A stretch of 64,000 nt of DNA. It comes from Cyanophora paradoxa (taxonomy: Eukaryota > Glaucocystophyceae > Cyanophorales > Cyanophoraceae). The notes under the pieces are model-generated. The model had not been told where the DNA came from, ran no database searches, and worked only from the letters and a program-made list of their open reading frames with translations. Of this stretch, positions 43,951 to 55,325 are shown piece by piece. The position numbers were made by a program, and so were the translations under genes. Numbering within the stretch: position 1 is the stretch's first letter; each line of letters begins with the position of its first letter. The stretch spans positions 1-64,000 of the forward strand of contig QPMI01000262.1 of assembly GCA_004431415.1 (NCBI GenBank). The letters run 5' to 3'.

Positions 43951-46597
43951 CTAGCGGCCAAGGAGGGAGACCTGGGGGCGGGGGCGGGCGTTGGGGGCAG
44001 GAGTCGAGGGGCGCGGGGCGCTGAGAGACGGGGCGGGGAGCTGCGAGGGGGCGCTGCGGACCTTGCCGAGGTCGGCGGCGATGCGCCAGCCGCACGCGAA
44101 GCCGGAGAAGGCGACGGCGTTGAGGCCCTGGCCGGGGAAGGTGCTGCGGTGGGCCCGCGTGAGGCGCGCCCGGCGCGGGGCGGGGCGGGGCGGGGCGGGG
44201 CGGGGCGGGGCGGGCCTGTCTCCGACGCAGTAGAGGTTGGGGATCGGGGTGCGGTTGAAGGGCATCCCCAGGAGGCCCGGCAGCACCTTCGACGGGATCG
44301 GCCCGTACGTCCCGTCCGCCCGCCCCAGGTACCGCCGGTGCGTGCGCGGGGAGCCGACCTGCCGGCGAGGCTCGGGGGCGGGGCGCGGGGCGCGGGGCGC
44401 GGGGCGCGGGGCGCGGGGCGGGCCTCCTTGAACTCGACGGCGGCGCCGAGGCCCGGGAGGACGCGCTCCAGGCGGGCGATCAGCCGCCCGCGAACTCCTC
44501 CTTCGCCCGCTCGTACTCCGCCGGGCCCAGGCCCTGCGCACCCGCCCGCCCCCGGTCACCCCGCCCGCGCCGCGCTGCGCCGGGGTGCGGGGCGGGGCGG
44601 GGCGGGACGGGGCGCGCTGGAAGTCGTCGATGGAGGCGGGGGCGAAGGCGTGGACGATGTGGCGGCCCGGGGGCGCGAGGGAGGGGTCGAGGAGGGTGGG
44701 GATGGAGACGAAGAGCGTGCCGGTGCCGTCCGTGGCCTCCAGGCGCGCCCAGTCCTCCAGGAGGATGTGGTGGCACTCCGTCCCCGCGGGCAGCGCCTCC
44801 GCCCGCACCCCCAGGTGCATCGACAGGAAGCTCGGGCTCTTCTCGTACCGGCCCCGCCACCTGCCCCCCGCGCCCCGCCCCCGAGCCTCGGCATCCGGCG
44901 CCGCACGGCGGGGCCGGGCCGGGCGGGGCGGGGCGGACCACTTCTCGGTGATGGGCGTGCGCTCCTCGGGCAGCAGCTTCCCGAACGTGTCCCACCTGCG
45001 CCGCCCCCGCCCCCGCCTTCACACGCCGCACAGAGGCGCGCCCCGGGCCGCCCCGGCGCACCGCGTGGCGTTCGAGACGATGCGCTTCCCGCGGAACGTC
45101 CGCCCGTCCGCCGTCTCGACGCCTGCGGCCGCCCCCGCCGCGTCGTCGCGCTGAGGCGGGGGCGGGGCGGGGGCGGGGGCGGGGGCGGACCGACGGCGGC
45201 GCCGGCCTCGGTGAGGATGCGGGTGGCGCGGGAGCGGTAGCGGAGGCGGCCGAGGCCGGTCGCCTCGATGCCGCGGGCGAGCTTGGCGGCGATCTGGCCG
45301 ACGCCGCCGCGCGGGTAGTTGATGCCGCCGAAGTGGCGGTCGGAGAAGACCATGCCGGCGTTGATCATGGGGGTGCGCTCGGCGGGGACGACGCTCCAGC
45401 AGTAGCACTCCATGTCGATGAAGCGGAGCAGCTCCTCGTCGCGGATGTGCTTGCGGGCGATGGCGCCGACGTTGAGGGGCAGGTACTTGACGAGGCCGAG
45501 GCAGGCGAGCGGGTGCTCGAAGAAGACCCGCGCCAGGTACCGCGGCTCCTCCAGCGACAGCAGGTCCATCGCGTTCAGGCAGTTGAACACCGCCCAGCAC
45601 TCGTCGTAGAACGCCCGGATCCCCGCCGCTGCCCGACGGTTCGGCGCCGAGGGCGGGGCGGGCGGGGCGGGGCGGGGCGCGCCTTCGTGGGGGAAGCGGG
45701 CGGAGAGCTCCGCGATGAACTTCTCGTAGTCCCGGTGCACCTGCCGCCCCTCACTCAGCGTTGGCGGCCGGCGCTGGGCGCTGGGCGGGGGGCCGGGCGC
45801 CTGGATGTCGAGGTCGTTGGGGAGGTGGTAGTCGATCTGCACGGGGTCCGGGATCGTCTCGATCTTCTCCCCCACCTGTGCACGCCCCGCTCGCTCACGG
45901 CCCGGGCGGCGCGCGGGGCGGGGCCGGGGGCGCACGAGGGCGAGGGCGCGGGTGAGGAGGTTCGTGGTGCCCTTGTCTCCGAACCCGAAGATCATCGAGG
46001 CGCCAACATCGAACGTGTAACCGTCCCGTTCGAAGTACGCCGAGCTCCCCCCGGGCACCACGTAGCTGGCCGATTGGGCGGTGTCGGCGCGCGGCGGGGA
46101 CAGCGGGGGCGGGGGGCATCACCTCTCGAGCACGAGCGTCTTCAGGCCCTTGGCGACGGTTTGGGCCGCTGTCGTGAGCCCGCCGATGCCGGAGCCGATC
46201 ACAATCACGTCCCAGCCGTCGGACTCCACATCCTCAGCAGCGCTCGCGGCGGGGGATTCCGTAGCGAGCGCAGCGGAGGTGAAAGCCGGGCCTGCGGAAG
46301 CGCACGCCGTGCAGGTCAGCCCCGCGCTGTCGGCCCTGAGCACGCGCACGGGCCGCCGAGGAGATTCTTGCACGCGCGCTCACCCTGGAAGGAGCGGGGA
46401 GCCCGCTTCCTGCTGGCAGCCAGCCTATTGGCATGAGCGAGTCCTTCGAACGACCGGAACTGCTGAGCGCGCCGCGCGCCGGGCTGGGCGATGCTCGCCC
46501 TGTGAACGCCGCTCGGGCCTTGAGCGCACCGCGCAGACGTTTCCTGCACCGCCGCGCGTGCGGGGGCCACGACGGGGGGCGCTACTGCGAAGGCCAT
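43951..46597 (-). CDS. CRTISO: Carotenoid (prolycopene) isomerase, plastid
   Basis: FAD-dependent enzyme that turns poly-cis-lycopene into all-trans-lycopene in the plastid. The leader starts MAFAVAPPVVAPARAAVQ. The dinucleotide-binding fold is DVIVIGSGIGGLTTAAQTV. Then come YFERDGYTFDVGASMIFGFG, IETIPDPVQIDYHLPNDL, RAFYDECWAVFNCLNAMDLL, DMECYCWSVVPAERTPMINA, HFGGINYPRGGVGQIA, SMHLGVRAEALP, HRRYLGRADGTYGPIPSKV, TPIPNLYCVGD and the C-terminal STFPGQGLNAVAFSGF. All are close to plant and cyanobacterial CRTISO. The join between leader and FAD domain crosses an intron whose exact borders are unclear. The tail after AADLGKVR is Pro-rich to the stop and may partly be misread intron. Divergent from the LRR gene. 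Confidence 0.93.
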
Positions 46598-46712
46598 TCG
46601 AACTTTTGTGTAACCCCCCGTGCAGAGTAAACTGAGAGTTGAAGAAGAGCTGTGCTCCCTTTAACGCATCTCAGGCGCTGCGGATTACAGTGTTCGACGT
46701 CTGGTTAAGGAT

Positions 46713-48344
46713 ATGAGCGCGGGCCCACCGGCATGGCTCGCCGAGGCCCGCAAAGCAGCCGCCAAAGCCGGGCACGCCACCTCGGCCGTAAGCCATTTGG
46801 ACCTGTCGGGGAAAGGCATCACATCCACAGCGGGCATCGAGGGTGATCCCAAGCAGCCGGCCAAGCGGCCGCACTAGCTAACTTGTTAGCTTTCGGCAGA
46901 GTTCCGGAGCGTCGTCGCGCTCTTCCTATTGGACAATCAGCTCGAGACGTGCGTTAGGCAGCCTGCGGCGCAGCTCTCTGCGTCGAGCGCAATCCTAACG
47001 TCCCGAAGGTTGCAAGGATTGCATGTCATGACGCGCCTCAAGCACCTTTACATACAAACGAATCTGATACGCTACCTGCGCGGGCTGGAGAACTGCAGGG
47101 CGCTTGAGAAACTGTATGCGGTGCGCGGTTCACGCGCCGTCCCCTCAAGCTCGCGGCACGGCCGACGCCGGAACCCAGAACAACAACTTCATCTCTAGGC
47201 TGGAGGGGCTGCAGAACTGCAGCAGCTTGGTGGTGCGGGGGCGCGGCGCGCGCGCTGTCCTCCGCCCCCGACGCGGCGGCGGCGCAGGAGCTGCACCTCC
47301 AGTCGCAACAGATCCCCCCCGGCGAGCCCTTCAGCTTCGACCCGCTCAGCATCCAGGCCCTCTCCGTGCGCTCCCTGGCGCCCGCGGCGGGGCGGGGGCG
47401 GGGGCGGGGGCCGAGGCAGGGCGCAGGGGAGCCTGACGGTGTTGAACCTCTCGGGGTGCGGCGTGGCGGAGTGCGCGCCGCTCGGCGCCCTGCGCGCCCT
47501 CGAGCGCCTCAACCTCTCCTCCAACGCTCTCGCCTCCTTCGCCGTGCGCCGCGCCCCGCCGCGCCCCGCCGCGCCGCCGGCCGCGCTTTGCCGAGCGCGC
47601 GGGGCGGCGCAGGACGTCGCGCAGATGCTCGAGGGGGCCCGCTCCCTGCAGGCGCCCCTCGCCCCGCCCGCCCCGCCAGGCCCCGCCCGCCCGCCGGGCC
47701 GCCGACCGAGCGCCGTGCAGGAGCTGGACGCGCGCTTCAACCCGGTGGCGGGGCACCGGCGGTGGCGGCGGGAGGCCCTCGGGCGCGGCGCGGCGCTGCG
47801 CGTGCTCGACGAGAAGGCCGTGACGCCGATGGAGCGGGTGCGTCCCCGCGCACGTGCGGGCTGGCCTTCTGGGTCGAACCGGTGCGCTGCTGCTCCAGGA
47901 CAACGTGGCCGTGACGACTGCCCTTCGGCCGGGCCCCATGGACGATCTCGACGCCCTCGACCTCCGCGGCTCCAAAGCCTCCTTCCGCGCCCCCGCCCCG
48001 CCCCCGCCGCCCCGCCCAGGGCCCCGCGCCTCCTTTGGGCCCCCGGAGCCGCGGGCGCCGCCGGCCGCTGCGCACGGGCACGGGCACCCGCCGCAGCACG
48101 GGCAGGCGGCGGGGCAGGGGCACGCGCCGGGGCACTCGCACGCGCGAGCCGAGGCGGGGCGGCGCTGGCGGTGGAGGCGCGGGCCGCCCCGCTGGACGCC
48201 CTCGGCGGCGTCTTCCCCGCCGACGCCCACTCCAAGGGCGACCGCGCAGCCGCCCTCGCCGCCCGCAGCGCCAGCGGCGGGCCCCGCCCCGCCCCCGCCC
48301 CCTCCAGCCCCCCGCCCCGCCCCTCCCGCTCCCATCCTGCCTGA
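46713..48344 (+). CDS. Leucine-rich repeat protein, PPP1R42-like
   Basis: Starts MSAGPPAWLAEARKAAAKAG. Exons then give LRRs of the SDS22 type: SHLDLSGKGITSTAGIE, LFLLDNQLET, HLYIQTNLIRYLRGLENC, NNNFISRLEGLQNCSSL, LTVLNLSGCGVAECAPLGAL and ERLNLSSNALASF. An LRR cap follows (ELDARFNPVAGHRRWRREAL… LRVLDEKAVTPMER). PPP1R42-type proteins bind protein phosphatase 1 and are linked to microtubule organisation and cilia, so a centrosome or flagellar role is possible. The C-terminus after DALDLRGSKASF is low complexity and its frame is less sure. About seven LRRs; intron positions fall between repeats. Confidence 0.7.
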
Positions 48345-48698
48345 TCGATCGATACCGCCAGCTCAATCGCACAGCCGCGCAGTCCAGTTTCATGATCGAG
48401 AGGCGCGCAGAGCAAGGAGCCAGGAACAACAGCTGTGTGCGGGGTGTTTTCATTGTGGTGCCGGTACTAAGATACACGTCGACGCTCGCGAGGGCTGCCC
48501 ATGCGGCGCCCACGAACTGCCAAACTGATCTGTTGCTTGAAAGAGGTCGCGAAAGATCGAAAGGAGGCCGCCGGCTGGCCGAGGACCCGACACGGCCGAG
48601 CTGCTGTGGCAGGGAGAGCGCGGGGCGCGGGGGCCGCGGGCAGCCGGCACAGGGGGGCGGGGCGGGGCGGGGCGAAGGGACGGGGAGGGGGGGCGGGG

Positions 48699-50076
48699 TC
48701 ACTGGACGAGGTCGCCGGTGTCCTTGCGGGGCTTGGAGCCCGGGACGAGCTCGCGCACCTCGCAGTTCCCCACCCAGTACTCCCTGCCCGGCGCGCGTGT
48801 CGGCGGGTCCGGCGGGGCGGGGCGGGGCGGGGCGGGGCGGGGCGGGCGGGGCGGGGCGGGGCGGGGCGGGTGCGGACAGGAAGTTGCGGAGGTCCTCGCC
48901 GGCGAAGGCGCACTGGAGGATCTTGATGGGGTCGCCGTGCGAGACGAGGGCCACGCAGCTCGGCGCCGGCAGCTCCGCCTCCAGCCGCGCGATCAGCCGC
49001 ATCATCCGCTCCTGCACCTGCCCCGCCCCGCCCCGCCCTCACCTCCCCGCCCGGACACGGCCCGGCGCGGCGCGGCGGGACAGGCGCGCCTCGCAGACGG
49101 ACTCGGCCCCGGCGAACTTGTTCGAGGGGTCCTCCCTGTCGGCATCCCACACGTCCTGCGCCCCGCCGAGTCGGCAAGGGCGGGGCGCAGCGGCGCGGCG
49201 GGCGCGAGGGGCGGGGCGGGGCGCACATCGACGGGGAGGCGCTGGCCGGAGGGCCGCCGCTCGAGCACGCTCTGCTTCGGCAGGCCCGTCCCCGCCTTCC
49301 CCTGCCCCTGCCCCTTCTCCTTCTCCGTCGCGTCCGTCGTCGGCCGCCCCGCGTGCTCCCCGCTCTCTTGCGCCCGGATCAGATTGGAGCCCTCGATGTC
49401 CCCTGCGTGCCGCGCCGCCGCCTGGGTCAGCTGCCGAAGCCACGCGCGCGGGCGGGCGAGAAGGCGCGGCGGGCACCGAAGAAGCGCTCGCGGAGCTCCG
49501 GGGCGATCATGAACGAGGAGGCGCGCAGGGTCCCGTTGAGGCCCTCCGCCGTCTCCCGTGCCCGCGTGAAGTCCGACGTCGCCACCACCCACGGCCGCCC
49601 CTCAGTCGGGACCGCTTTCAGCAGCTCGCCCGCCGCGCGCGCTTGCGCGTGGCCCTTCTCTGCAAGAGGGCGCGGCGTCAGGAAACGAGCCGCCCTCCGC
49701 GCACTCGGCAGCGAGGGACGCGGGGACGGCAGCGAGGGATGCGCTCGGCAGCGAGGGGCGCACCTGTGAGACCATACAGAGGCCCACAGCCCTCTTCAAC
49801 GTTCGAGACGAGGATGCCCGCAACGTTGGCCTTTTTCATGCGCGAGAGCGCGACCACATTACGTCAGCGGCGATTGGTGCGCAGGCCACGAACTCGTGGG
49901 CATGCGCCTAGGTATGCGCGCCATAGCTAGGCATCAATTGCAATGCGCACCTTCGACTGGCCGTGGCGAACTGTAAAGTAGGTGTGGCGCAGCGGCGCGC
50001 GCAGGAGCTCGATCGGGTGCTGGGCGAGGTTCTTGATGATGATCTGCCGCGCTGCAGGAGGCACGATGGGCGCCAT
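48699..50076 (-). CDS. Histidine phosphatase superfamily (phosphoglycerate mutase-like)
   Basis: The start MAPIVPPAARQIIIKNLAQH is followed by TYFTVRHGQSK, the catalytic RHG motif with the phospho-acceptor histidine, split by an intron before NVAGILVSNVEEG. Later exons give EKGHAQARAAGELLKAVP, VVATSDFTRARETAEGL (phosphate pocket Arg), LRERFFG, KFAGAESVCEARL and VALVSHGDPIKILQCAF (second catalytic His). It ends SKPRKDTGDLVQ. The set is complete for a branch-2-like phosphatase. The substrate is unknown. No targeting signal is clear; an upstream in-frame reading without ATG might add a leader. Confidence 0.82.
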
Positions 50077-50602
50077 TTTGTCTGCCGCACGTGCTGCGAC
50101 AGCGAACGAGAGAGCGCGTTGCGAACGAAGTAAAGCTCTACCCAAGCGCCAGCAGAGCAATGCGAATTCACATCAGTTACGTTATCGATATCCGGACTCG
50201 GTGATGATCGCCGAGTCTGATCTAGATCTAGATCGCTCTGTGTGGTACTCTAGCTTGTACGTACGCGCGGCTGCGTGCGTACGCGTATTTATTCAGCCTG
50301 CAGCTGGCAGACTTTCGATTCGGCTGCTTGTACGTTTTCGGCTGCGGCTGCTTGTACGTTTTCAAGTTTAATTTTTCAGCGTATGCGCATGCATGCGCAT
50401 GTGCACGTGCACGTGCATGTGCAGCGCAGCCGCGCGCTGATCATGATCGATATCATGATCATGAGCTGACCGGATATCCGACCACGGCCGAACGTTCACT
50501 ACATGTATACATACGCGCGCTCTACATGTACATCTGGATCGCTATAAACCTCTGATAATAAGCGCCATCTATAGCTGAAGAAGTCATCGGATCGGATCGC
50601 GC
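50077..50602. other. Intergenic, palindrome-dense
   Basis: No gene was seen. It contains stacked self-complementary words (ATGCGCATGCATGCGCAT, GTGCACGTGCACGTGCA, TGATCATGATCGATATC) within about 100 bases near 50380-50465, able to form cruciform-like structures. Confidence 0.4.
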
Positions 50603-51457
50603 TTAGGCTTTGGGATCGATATCCGGGTCGGAGGAGGGGAGGGGCAGCTCGTCGCGGACCGCCTCGAAGAGGATCTGCCCCAGGTGGTCGTAGCCCGCCG
50701 GCGTGCAGTGCACCCCGTCCTCTGCGCGCGCAATGGACGTCGACCATTACGATCCGGGGCCGGCCGCGGTCGCGGAGGGCGCGCGCGCGTGACGGCGCGC
50801 GGCTGCAGGGACGGGGGAGCTCGAGATGGGCAGACGCACGCTCCCACCAGCGGGCCTGGACGGCGTTCGGCTTGACGACGGGCATGTGTGAGGCGAAGTC
50901 GACGTAGGGCCACCGCTGCCTCGCAGCGAGCTCCCGCAGCCTCCTGTTCGCCTCCTGCCGCTCCTCCCGGAAGCCCCCGTCGGACGCCTCCCAGCTCGCC
51001 TCGGGGATGTTGATGAGAACGGGGCGCGCGCCGTGCGCGGCCGCCGCCGTCGCCATCTGCTCCAGCGACGCGAAGATCTCATCCCCCGGCACTTGGGAGA
51101 ATAGATCGTTCGTTCCTGCCAGCTCCGTCACCTCAGCTGAACTGCGGCAGCTGCCCGGTGGCCACTGGCCAGCTGCAGTGCATGCGCACCGCCCAGCAGG
51201 GAGACCCAGCCGTAGGGCCGCGAAGCCTTGGCGGCATCCTCGAGGATGCGGGTCAGTCGCGGTACCATGGTTTCCGTCGCCATCTCGCCCGGGATGCCCG
51301 CCTCGTCGATGTCGATGGCAGCGCTCTCGCCGAGCCGTTGCCGCAGCAGCATTGAGAGCCGTTTGATGTAAGGGTGAAATCGCATTCCTCCATCGTGAAA
51401 GCCAGCCGTCAACGAATCCCCAAAGGCGAGCCAGCGCAGCGGGCGAGCCGCCGACAT
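50603..51457 (-). CDS. SGNH/GDSL hydrolase
   Basis: Predicted esterase or lipase acting on acyl or acetyl esters. All four blocks are visible: WLAFGDSLTAGFHDGG (catalytic Ser), DEAGIPGEMATET (Gly block), ELAGTNDLF (Asn block, reached through an intron after VSLLG) and EDGVHCTPAGYDHLGQ (catalytic Asp and His). Between them lies a helix-rich segment (EIFASLEQMATAAAAHGARP VL). The chosen ATG opens MSAARPLRWLAFGDS. The frame is open upstream without another ATG, so a leader exon is possible. The protein ends DPDIDPKA. About 240 residues, a usual size for the family. Two introns are inferred. Same strand as the phosphatase gene but with over 500 bases between. Confidence 0.88.
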
Positions 51458-52028
51458 GGCGCCGACGTGCGACTCGATCGACACCACACCGGCTCAATCA
51501 ACACGGGACTCAACTGGCTTAGCTTGAAATCGGCGCAGCGCCGGGGGCGTTCTTGAGAAACGTACGCGAGACCAGCGGCCAAACACTTACCCCCCTGGGC
51601 CTCGCCGCCGAGTCGCCAAGCCCTCGGTTAACCAGCACGAGCCAGCAGCGCCTGCGATTGCGCGGGATCGCATGGAGCTCGCGCTCGTGGGGCAGAGCGC
51701 TCCCCGGCGCAGCGCCGTGTCTGCACGTCGGCGGGGCTCGAGCGACCCGTTCGCGTGCCAGTGCCCAGCAGAGCCAGTGCGGCCACCTGCGGCGTTCTCG
51801 ATTACGGCTTGGAGCTCGATACGTTGGAATGCGGCCCCGCTGGGCCTCGGTGGAGCGCTGCAGCTGCATTCGGCGCTCCGAACGTCCTCACCAATGCAGC
51901 GGCAGGCGGGGATTGCGTTTCAATGGAAGCTGCTCAGCTCTTCAGGCGTGGGGCGGCCATCGGCGTTCAGGGCGTTGCGAAGAAAGCGGCATACGGGCGC
52001 CGCGGTACAGACGACGCCGGCGCCGACC

Positions 52029-53414
52029 ATGGCGAGCGATGCGCAGCAGAGCAGGCGGCAGACGCGAAAAGAGGTCCCAGAGATCCCCACAGAGCCTCCA
52101 CCGGGCGCGGCAGACGAGGAGGAGCCGCTGCGGTGGGGCCCGGGCGAGGAGATCGAGGACTGGTCCCTCGCGGGCGTGCGGCCCGACCTAATGGCCGAGT
52201 GGGACCACGAGATCAACTCCGCCGCCGATCTTAACCCTCTCCTGCTCTTCCCCGGCAGGTGCGCCCCCCTTCAGCTTCGGGGCCCGTCGAACCGCGGGGC
52301 CGCCGACCGCTCGCGCGCGCGCTCCGCAGCGGCAAGCGGGCGGCCTGGGTGTGCACCGAGAACCCCGAGCACCGCTGGTTCGCACGCATCTGCGACCGGA
52401 ACCGGGGCCGCGGGTGTCCGGAGTGCGCGAAGGAGCGGCGGGCGGCGGCGGCGCGGCGGAAGGGGCGGGGCGTGGTGAGCGTGGCGGAGTTCGCGCCGGA
52501 GCTGCGGGAGGAGTGGGACGCGGGGGCGAACGGGGACCTCCGGCCTGAGGACGTCCCGGCCATGTCCAGCCGCTCCGTCGCCTGGCGCTGCGCGTGCGCC
52601 GGCCCCTCCCCTCCGCGCCCCGCCCCGCGGCGAGCGGGGCGCGCGGGCGGGCGGGGCGCAGGGAGTGCGGGCACCGGTGGAGGCGCGGGTGTCGAACCGG
52701 ACGGCGCTGGGGACGGGGTGCCCGAGCTGCGCGGGGCGCGTGCCCGGGGAGGGCGAGAGCCTCGCCGAGGCCGAGCCGGGCCTTGCCGCCGAGTGGCACC
52801 CCCGCCGCAACGCCCCGCTCCGCCCCGCAGCGCGCCCCGTCCCCTCCCCTCCCGCCCCGCCCCAGAGGGCGCTGCTGATCGCACGGGAGCGCAGGAGGTG
52901 CTGCCGGGGTCGGCGCGGGCTGTGTGGTGGCGGTGCATCGCGTGCGAGCACGAGTGGCGGGCGCGAGTGGCCTCGCGGGCCGGCGAGCAGCGCGCCGGCT
53001 GCCCCGCCTGCGCCGGCGCCCTCCTCACCTCCGACAACTCCCTCGCCGTGCCCGCCCTGCCCCCCCGCCCGGCCCCGCCCCGGGGCCTGCGGCCTGCGAT
53101 GCGAGGCGGGCGGGGCAGGCGCTCTTCCCGCACGTGGCGGCCGAGTGGCACGCCGAGCGCAACGGCGACCTCCGGCCCAACGACGTCTTCCCCATGCGCG
53201 CCCCGCCCCGCCCCGCCGGCCGGCACCGCCGCGGCCGCAGCTGAAGGAGCGGGGCGGGGCCGGCAGGACGAACCGGAGCTTCTGGTGGGCGTGCCCACGG
53301 TGCGGGCACGAGTACCGGGCGCGCGCCTCGAGCCGCACCTACGCCGGCTCCGGCTGCCGCCTCTGCGCCGACAAGCGCAAGCGCCTCGACTCGCGCTACT
53401 GGCTCCCCGCCTAG
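52029..53414 (+). CDS. Protein with repeated zinc-ribbon domains (DUF4379-like)
   Basis: After MASDAQQSRRQTRKEVPEIP come about four repeats of a W.C..C.H.W.A...(R)...GC..C zinc ribbon: AAWVCTENPEHRWFARICDR…GCPECAK, CGHRWRARVSNRTALGTGCP, WWRCIACEHEWRARVASR…GCPACAG and FWWACPRCGHEYRARASSR. Linkers between them follow the family pattern (ELREEWDAGANGDLRPEDV, LAAEWHPRRNAPLRP, VAAEWHAERNGDLRPNDV). This matches the probable zinc-ribbon family PF14311 (DUF4379), better known from bacteria, viruses and some algae, of unknown function and perhaps nucleic-acid binding. The frame is also open upstream to an ATG at 51672, which would add a leader; the shorter start is chosen because protein-like sequence begins there. 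Ends at TAG 53412. Confidence 0.78.
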
Positions 53415-53595
53415 CCCCCCGCCGCAACGCAACCCCGACCCTTGCCCCGTGCCGCCCATCCTCCCCGTGCCCTGCCCTCGCCGCGCCCCATCCCGCCAGG
53501 AGAGTGAAAGAGACGGCTGAAAGGTGGTATTATGCAGGAGGACCCAAAAAGTCGGGCGCTCGGTCTAGCGCTACCTAGGGGCGAGCCGTGAGAGC

Positions 53596-55325
53596 TCAGT
53601 TCTTCTTCGAGGGGACCTGCGCGCCGGCGGGTCAGGCGGGGCGGCGGCGGGCGGGGCGGGGCGGGCGGACCTTCTTGAGGTAGTCGCCGTCGATCTCGGG
53701 GAGGACGTACCGGAGCTGCTTGATGCTGTAGCCGAGCGACTTGGCGACGGTGATCCACTTGAAGGGCGAGCCCTCCTCCGCCGCCACGCGCGTCGACGCC
53801 GCGCGCTTGGCGATCGCCGTCTCCGCAGCGCTGCCACCCGCCCTTAGTGAACAGGGCCGCCCGACCGCGGCGAAGCGTGGGCGCGGGCGCGCGCACCGGG
53901 GGAAGCCGAGCTTGCGGGCCCAGTCGGTGCCGTAGCGGGGGGTGGCGAGGCGGAAGGGGGTCTGGCCGATGGCGCGGCCCGAGAGGACGCGGTCACGCTG
54001 GAACGGCACGACGAAGTCTGCGGGGCTGGTTGGGAGGCGCGGCGCCGGCGGGGTGGGGCGACGAGGCGCGGGGGCGCCGGGCCGCCGGCGCACCGCCGAA
54101 GTTCTCCATGTACTCCTGCGAGTCCTGGAGGGCCTGGACGAAGCCAGCGACGCCCTCGTTCACTGCGAGCGCGTCAGCGGCGGCGGCGGGCGGGGGAGCG
54201 GGGCGGAGGGGGGCGGACCGATGACGATGGACCAGGCGATGCACTCGAGCTCCGAGTAGACGTCGCGGCCGAGCACGCGCTGGATCACGATCTTCGCGAA
54301 GCTGCGCCGCCAGGCTCGGCGAGGGCGCGGCGCGGCGCGGCGAGGGGCCCGCACCGGTAGTTGTTGTTCGGCTGGAAGTTGAGCTCGAGGAAGGCGTTCG
54401 AAGTCACCTGCGGCGAGCCGTCAGGCTCGGACGAGCGCCAGGAGGGCCGGAGACGACGCACGAGGCCGAAGATGAAGTCCTTCACGGTGATCTCGCCGTT
54501 GCGGAACTGTCGGCGCGTGTCAGGCCGGTCGTCTGAATCTGTGCGCGCGGCTGTGGCGGCTATCACCTGGCTCTCGAGCGCCGGCTGCTTGGTGTACTTG
54601 ATGCTCTGGTGCTACGCGGCGCAAAGGATATGGCGTCAGCTTTCGCGAGCAGATGACCAGACCTGCCAACCTCGGAGAAGATCTGGCGGTACGCGGCGTA
54701 GACGATCTCCTGCAAATGCTCGTCGTAAACAAAATGAAACAGAAAGCAAACAAATTAACTGGATAGCCAGGCACGCACATCGAGGTCGTCCGGGTTGGTG
54801 GTCTTCTCGATGCTGAAGTCCTTGGCCTTCTCATCGCTGATGGCCTGGCCGATCGCCGCCACACGGTTGTTCTGGCAGTTCGGCTTGTAGGCGATGAGCG
54901 GGAGCGCGGCCTTCACCTGCGAATGCGCGCGACCATTAATTGGCAACCGCCGCCATAGACGCCCGCGGCGCCGCCGTCCGACTCCGCAATGCTCTCAGTC
55001 AACCGACTGATGCTATGCTGGATGTAACACCTACGATTCGCCGGAATCCGACGGCCGCGCGAACCTCGAAGGTGCGGGCAGCCTGGAACGAGGCCGCCGG
55101 CTGGGCAACCGCCGCGCCGGAAAGCTCCTTACGGATGCCAGTCGACACAAAGTCGCTCTTCAGGACCCTGCGCGCGGCGCTCCGGCTGGTGAGAGGTCCG
55201 TGCCGATGCGTCGCGCGCAAGTTCCAATCCAGGGCTAAAGCGCTCGGGGGCTGGATTTCGCACTTGGTCGTCGGGGCGACGACGCCGGCCGAGGCGAGAA
55301 CGGGGGCAGCGGTGACGAACGCCAT
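53596..55325 (-). CDS. cpcG: Nuclear-encoded phycobilisome rod-core linker (CpcG type)
   Basis: Links phycocyanin rods to the allophycocyanin core of the phycobilisome on the stromal side of thylakoids. The leader MAFVTAAPVLASAGVVAPTT is a glaucophyte/red-alga-like transit peptide. The mature protein starts AALPLIAYKPNCQNNRV, the CpcG N-terminal signature. The linker domain follows across exons: IVYAAYRQIFSE, ALESQ, FRNGEITVKDFIFGLVRR, ELNFQPNNNYR, IVIQRVLGRDVYSELECIAW, GFVQALQDSQEYMENFG and VPFQRDRVLSGRAIGQTPF, then RYGTDW. The C-terminus (YSIKQLRYVLPEIDGDYLKK, ending PSKKN) is longer than in typical cyanobacterial CpcG. The linker fold looks complete. Divergent from the hydrogenase-reductase gene. 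Confidence 0.9.
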
